64,000 nucleotides of DNA from JADCGM01 sp943370355 (GTDB lineage: Bacteria; Pseudomonadota; Alphaproteobacteria; Sphingomonadales; Sphingomonadaceae), in contig CALRQP020000014.1 of assembly GCA_943370355.1 (NCBI GenBank), positions 19,398 through 83,397 on the forward strand, given 5' to 3'. The translations under genes and the position numbers were made by a program. The stretch's first letter is position 1. Every line of letters starts with the position of its first letter. Below the pieces are notes generated by a model, which searched no databases, was not told the origin of the DNA, and saw only the letters and a list, made by a program, of their open reading frames with translations. Positions 61,886 to 64,000 of this stretch are shown here, piece after piece.

Positions 61886-61911
61886 CGGGGTCAGAAGAAA
61901 TTCTGACCCCG
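61886..61911 (+). terminator. Strong intrinsic terminator after the EF-hand remnant
   Basis: CGGGGTCAGAA (61886-61896) pairs perfectly with TTCTGACCCCG (61901-61911) around a stable GAAA tetraloop, followed by TTTCGTTTCC. It is 23 bases beyond the remnant's stop on the forward strand, with no intact forward gene upstream of it. Confidence 0.85.
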
Positions 61912-62040
61912 TTTCGTTTCCGAGATCAAATAAAGATCATATGTCAAGAGTCATCCGGAACTTTTTTTGACGGCCATTGGTTCTTGTCGTGCTTCGGGGG
62001 TCCCGAACGATGACGACCACGATCAACAGAGGAGGGTATC

Positions 62041-62400
62041 ATGAACAAGTTTTTCCTTTTGACTGCCGCTACGCTGCTCGGTTCGACGACGGCCGCTTTT
62101 GCCCAGGACGCAGCGCCTGCGCCGGTGAGCGCCACGACAGTCACGAGCTTCGATATCAACGCTGACGGCACGCTGAGCCCGCTGGAATTCGCCCAGTCGG
62201 TCGCCGCGTCAACCCCGCCGGCTGCTGGCGGCGTGACGACGACCGCTGCGATGCGTGACCGTTCGAGCCGCGCGCCGGGCAACGCGACGACGGAGCTGCT
62301 GAACCAGACCGCGCCGCTGTTCGCCAAGATCGATACCGATGGTGACATGCACCTGTCGGCTTCGGAAATCGCTGCCTATCAGGGCACGCCGTCGAACTAA
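62041..62400 (+). CDS. Secreted EF-hand calcium-binding protein
   Basis: A 119-residue protein with signal peptide MNKFFLLTAATLLGSTTAAF-AQ. Two EF-hand loops are visible: DINADGTLSPLE (about residues 38-49) and DTDGDMHLSASE, both with acidic residues at positions 1, 3, 5 and 12. They are separated by an Ala/Thr/Arg linker. It is likely a periplasmic calcium-binding protein of unknown purpose. GGAGGG precedes the ATG. A terminator shared with coq7 follows. Confidence 0.85.
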   Translation: MNKFFLLTAATLLGSTTAAFAQDAAPAPVSATTVTSFDINADGTLSPLEFAQSVAASTPPAAGGVTTTAAMRDRSSRAPGNATTELLNQTAPLFAKIDTDGDMHLSASEIAAYQGTPSN

Positions 62401-62418
62401 GGTTCGGGCGAGCCAAGG

Positions 62419-62446
62419 AAAGGGCCGGACGCAAGTCCGGCCCTTT
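62419..62446. terminator. Bidirectional terminator between the EF-hand gene and coq7
   Basis: AAAGGGCCGGAC (62419-62430) pairs with GTCCGGCCCTTT (62435-62446) around loop GCAA; the forward strand continues TTTCG. It lies between two convergent genes. Confidence 0.92.
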
Positions 62447-62455
62447 TTCGTTGCG

Positions 62456-62989
62456 TCAAATCCGCTTCGATGCGCCGATCGCCACCCGGCACGCGGCCCG
62501 GATCGCGGCGCTCAGCAGCGGATAGGCTGGCGTATCTTCCGCGCCATGCGCGAGCGCCGTCGCTTTATGCTCGAGCTCGTCGGCGCGGAAGTCGGCGATA
62601 TGCGCCGACAGTTCGGGATCCTGCTCCGCCAACGCATCGAGCTGTTCGCCATAATGTTTGTCGATCTCGGTCTCGACCGCGACGGTGCAGGCCATTGCCG
62701 CCTTCGGCCCGATCAGCGCCGTCGCTGCGCCGAGCGCAAAGCCTGCGATATGCCAAAAGGGCTGCAGCGCGGTCGGCCGCACGCCGCGCGCCGCCACGAG
62801 CTTGTCGAACGCAGCGAGATGCCGCGCCTCGCCGTCGCGCATTCGCGCAATCTCGCGTGCCGCCGGATGGCGATTGCCCAGCACGGCGAGTTGCCCCGAA
62901 TAGATGCGCATCGCGCCATATTCGCCAGCCTGATCGACGCGCAGCATCGACGCGGCATCGAGCGCCCGGTCGCCGGGCAGGACCTTCAC
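62456..62989 (-). CDS. coq7: Demethoxyubiquinone hydroxylase, COQ7 family
   Basis: A 177-residue carboxylate-bridged diiron monooxygenase of ubiquinone synthesis. Diiron ligands are visible: MLRVDQAGEYGAMRIYSGQ (Glu), RDGEARHLAAFD (Glu, His), ETEIDKHYGEQL (Glu) and FRADELEHKATAL (Glu, His). GTG 62989 is chosen because it overlaps the dsbB stop (GTGA) and matches the family N-terminus; longer frames upstream lie inside dsbB. Confidence 0.92.
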   Translation of the reverse strand: MKVLPGDRALDAASMLRVDQAGEYGAMRIYSGQLAVLGNRHPAAREIARMRDGEARHLAAFDKLVAARGVRPTALQPFWHIAGFALGAATALIGPKAAMACTVAVETEIDKHYGEQLDALAEQDPELSAHIADFRADELEHKATALAHGAEDTPAYPLLSAAIRAACRVAIGASKRI

Positions 62990-63468
62990 TTGCGCGCCGT
63001 CAGCCACAACACCAGCCCTCCGCTCAAAGCCGAAAAAATCGCATTCCACGCCGCGAGCGACACGCCGTACAGCGCCCAGGGAATCGAATCGCACCGCACC
63101 AGTGGCTGCAACATGACACTTTTCAGGAAATCGCCGGGTGCCGAGCCGAAGCTACCCGTCGTCGAGCAGCGCGTTAGCCCCGGCCACCAATGCTGCTCGA
63201 CCCCGGCGTGAAACAGCCCGATCCCGGCCGTCGTCAGCAACGCGAGCCCTGCCAGAGCCAGCAACGGCATCCGCGCCGGCGAGCGGCGCAACATCAGCGC
63301 GATCAGCCCGAAAGCAATCGCCGCCAGATGCGGCCAGCGCTGCCACAGGCACATTTCGCAGGGCGCAAGGCCACGCACATATTGGAACCAGAGTGCGCCT
63401 CCGAGCAGCGCGGTCGGGGCCAACAATGCGAGGCTGTTGGCATAGGCGAGGGTGCGCGCGCGGTTCAT
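62986..63468 (-). CDS. dsbB: Disulfide bond formation protein DsbB
   Basis: A 160-residue inner membrane protein with four transmembrane helices. The first periplasmic loop has the redox pair CEMC (with LWQRWPHLAA after it). The second loop has TRCSTT and VRCDSIPWALYG, giving the second cysteine pair. It reoxidises DsbA and passes electrons to ubiquinone, which fits coupling to coq7 (four-base overlap). Confidence 0.93.
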   Translation of the reverse strand: MNRARTLAYANSLALLAPTALLGGALWFQYVRGLAPCEMCLWQRWPHLAAIAFGLIALMLRRSPARMPLLALAGLALLTTAGIGLFHAGVEQHWWPGLTRCSTTGSFGSAPGDFLKSVMLQPLVRCDSIPWALYGVSLAAWNAIFSALSGGLVLWLTARK

Positions 63469-63514
63469 CGCTCAGGCTCTAACATGCGCGAGTTGGCGCG
63501 CAAACCGCGTGCGG

Positions 63515-64000
63515 TCAGTTGATGGATTCGGTCGGATAGACGCCCCAGAGCTGGTTGCGCAGGATATAGCCGCTGCGCCCGTCGATGCGCAGCTGGCACC
63601 AGGCCTTCTCGCACAGCACCACCTTCGCGACGACGCCCGGCTCGGCGCGCCAGACCGGCTTGGCGGCGATGTCTGGCCGCGCATAGAGCGTGCGAACACT
63701 GCGCGTCACATAGGCGGTCCGCTCGCCGGTCAGCAGGTTCTTGTTCATCCAGCCGATCTCGCCGTCGGGATCGCGCACCAGCCGCCAGATGCCGAACTCC
63801 TTCACGACCTCCACCGGCAGCCCGGCGCGCTGATAGAGCCATTTAATCGGATATTGGTCGCCCGGCCCGGTCCGCATGTTCGCCTCCTTCGCGGCGAGCG
63901 ACACGAAGCGCGGCACCGCCAGTCCCGAGACGCCGTTGAGCGCATCGGGCATCGCTGCACCGGCGGGGACCGAGAGAAAGATAAGCAAGGCGATAAGACG
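63515..64000 (-). CDS. Exported SH3-domain protein (5' end beyond the window)
   Basis: The visible part begins inside a signal peptide (RLIALLIFLSVPAGAA) at the window's right edge. No ATG is seen, only an in-frame TTG at 63988, so the start probably lies outside. Two bacterial SH3-like repeats follow: ANMRTGPGDQYPIKWLYQRA with GEIGWMNKNLL, then VRTLYARPDIAAKPVWRAEP with GRSGYILRNQLWGVYP. It is probably a periplasmic protein binding peptidoglycan or another protein. It lies 46 bases upstream of dsbB on the same strand. Confidence 0.85.
   Translation of the reverse strand, partial: RLIALLIFLSVPAGAAMPDALNGVSGLAVPRFVSLAAKEANMRTGPGDQYPIKWLYQRAGLPVEVVKEFGIWRLVRDPDGEIGWMNKNLLTGERTAYVTRSVRTLYARPDIAAKPVWRAEPGVVAKVVLCEKAWCQLRIDGRSGYILRNQLWGVYPTESIN

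Larger units (their letters stand above)
61686..62040. other. Intergenic region between purB and the EF-hand gene
   Basis: These 355 bases contain the EF-hand remnant (61725-61862), the terminator at 61886-61911, and about 130 more A/T-rich bases (61912-62040). That last stretch should hold the promoter and leader of the EF-hand gene; GGAGGG at 62031-62036 is its ribosome binding site. Nothing else is recognised. Confidence 0.6.

Overview
The window is a high-GC chromosomal segment from an alphaproteobacterium, most likely a sphingomonad (order Sphingomonadales). The basis is inference from several features seen together. There is an F1-ATPase operon in the order atpH-A-G-D-C. Large TonB-dependent receptors begin with short signal peptides and ATRR plug starts. 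There is also an iron-sulfur photolyase, a COQ7 hydroxylase and many GTG, TTG and apparently CTG starts. Nearly all of it is ordinary chromosome; I see no phage, insertion sequence, integrase or CRISPR array.

Layout. 1-13 kb: end of a TelA-like gene and its XpaC-like partner, a YdjM-like membrane protein overlapping a Tat-exported prolyl oligopeptidase, a DUF1203 protein, priA, an FeS-type photolyase overlapping priA, a small secreted protein, a nitrilase, a periplasmic MsrA, a cysteine-less Asp/Glu racemase homologue, and two exported amidohydrolases facing each other. Two copies of a paired palindromic repeat lie at 911-1026 and 4407-4526. 14.5-19.6 kb: atpHAGDC, with an unlisted 48-residue membrane micro-ORF between atpG and atpD. 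19.7-22.5 kb: M28 peptidase, pirin, tRNA-Ser(CGA), hspQ. 22.7-28.5 kb: a compact operon encoding a TIR-TM-TPR protein, an unknown 199-residue protein and a TPR-SLOG-degenerate cyclase protein. It is met head-on by a Crp/Fnr regulator that follows a secreted lyase-like protein. 28.6-41.5 kb: three TonB-dependent receptors, rplU-rpmA, a GNAT, an ICMT-like methyltransferase, a MerR-TipAS regulator and argB. 41.7-43.8 kb: an SDR, nhaA and a stand-alone AsnC-type domain protein.

44.1-55.9 kb is a surface polysaccharide locus: bi-domain oxidoreductase, heparinase-like protein, WbuB-like glycosyltransferase, CapD-like dehydratase, PglC-type sugar-phosphate transferase, WecA-like transferase, then GfcA/YjbE-, YjbF- and YjbH-like export and assembly genes. 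Several of these genes are visibly more A/T-rich than the flanks. 56-64 kb: two GSTs, leuC-lipoprotein-leuD, a VapBC toxin-antitoxin pair with a clear operator, purB, an EF-hand gene preceded by the remnant of another EF-hand gene, coq7-dsbB, and an SH3-domain protein cut by the window edge.

The most unusual material is the TIR / unknown / TPR-SLOG-pseudocyclase operon at 22698-26469. Its architecture resembles nucleotide-signalling conflict systems (TIR and SLOG domains also occur together in Thoeris), but in a combination I cannot assign to a named system. Other points worth attention are the atpG-atpD micro-ORF, the racemase homologue without catalytic cysteines, the lipoprotein gene inserted between leuC and leuD, and the split Yjb/Gfc set. 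All assignments come from reading motifs by eye; no database search was run.
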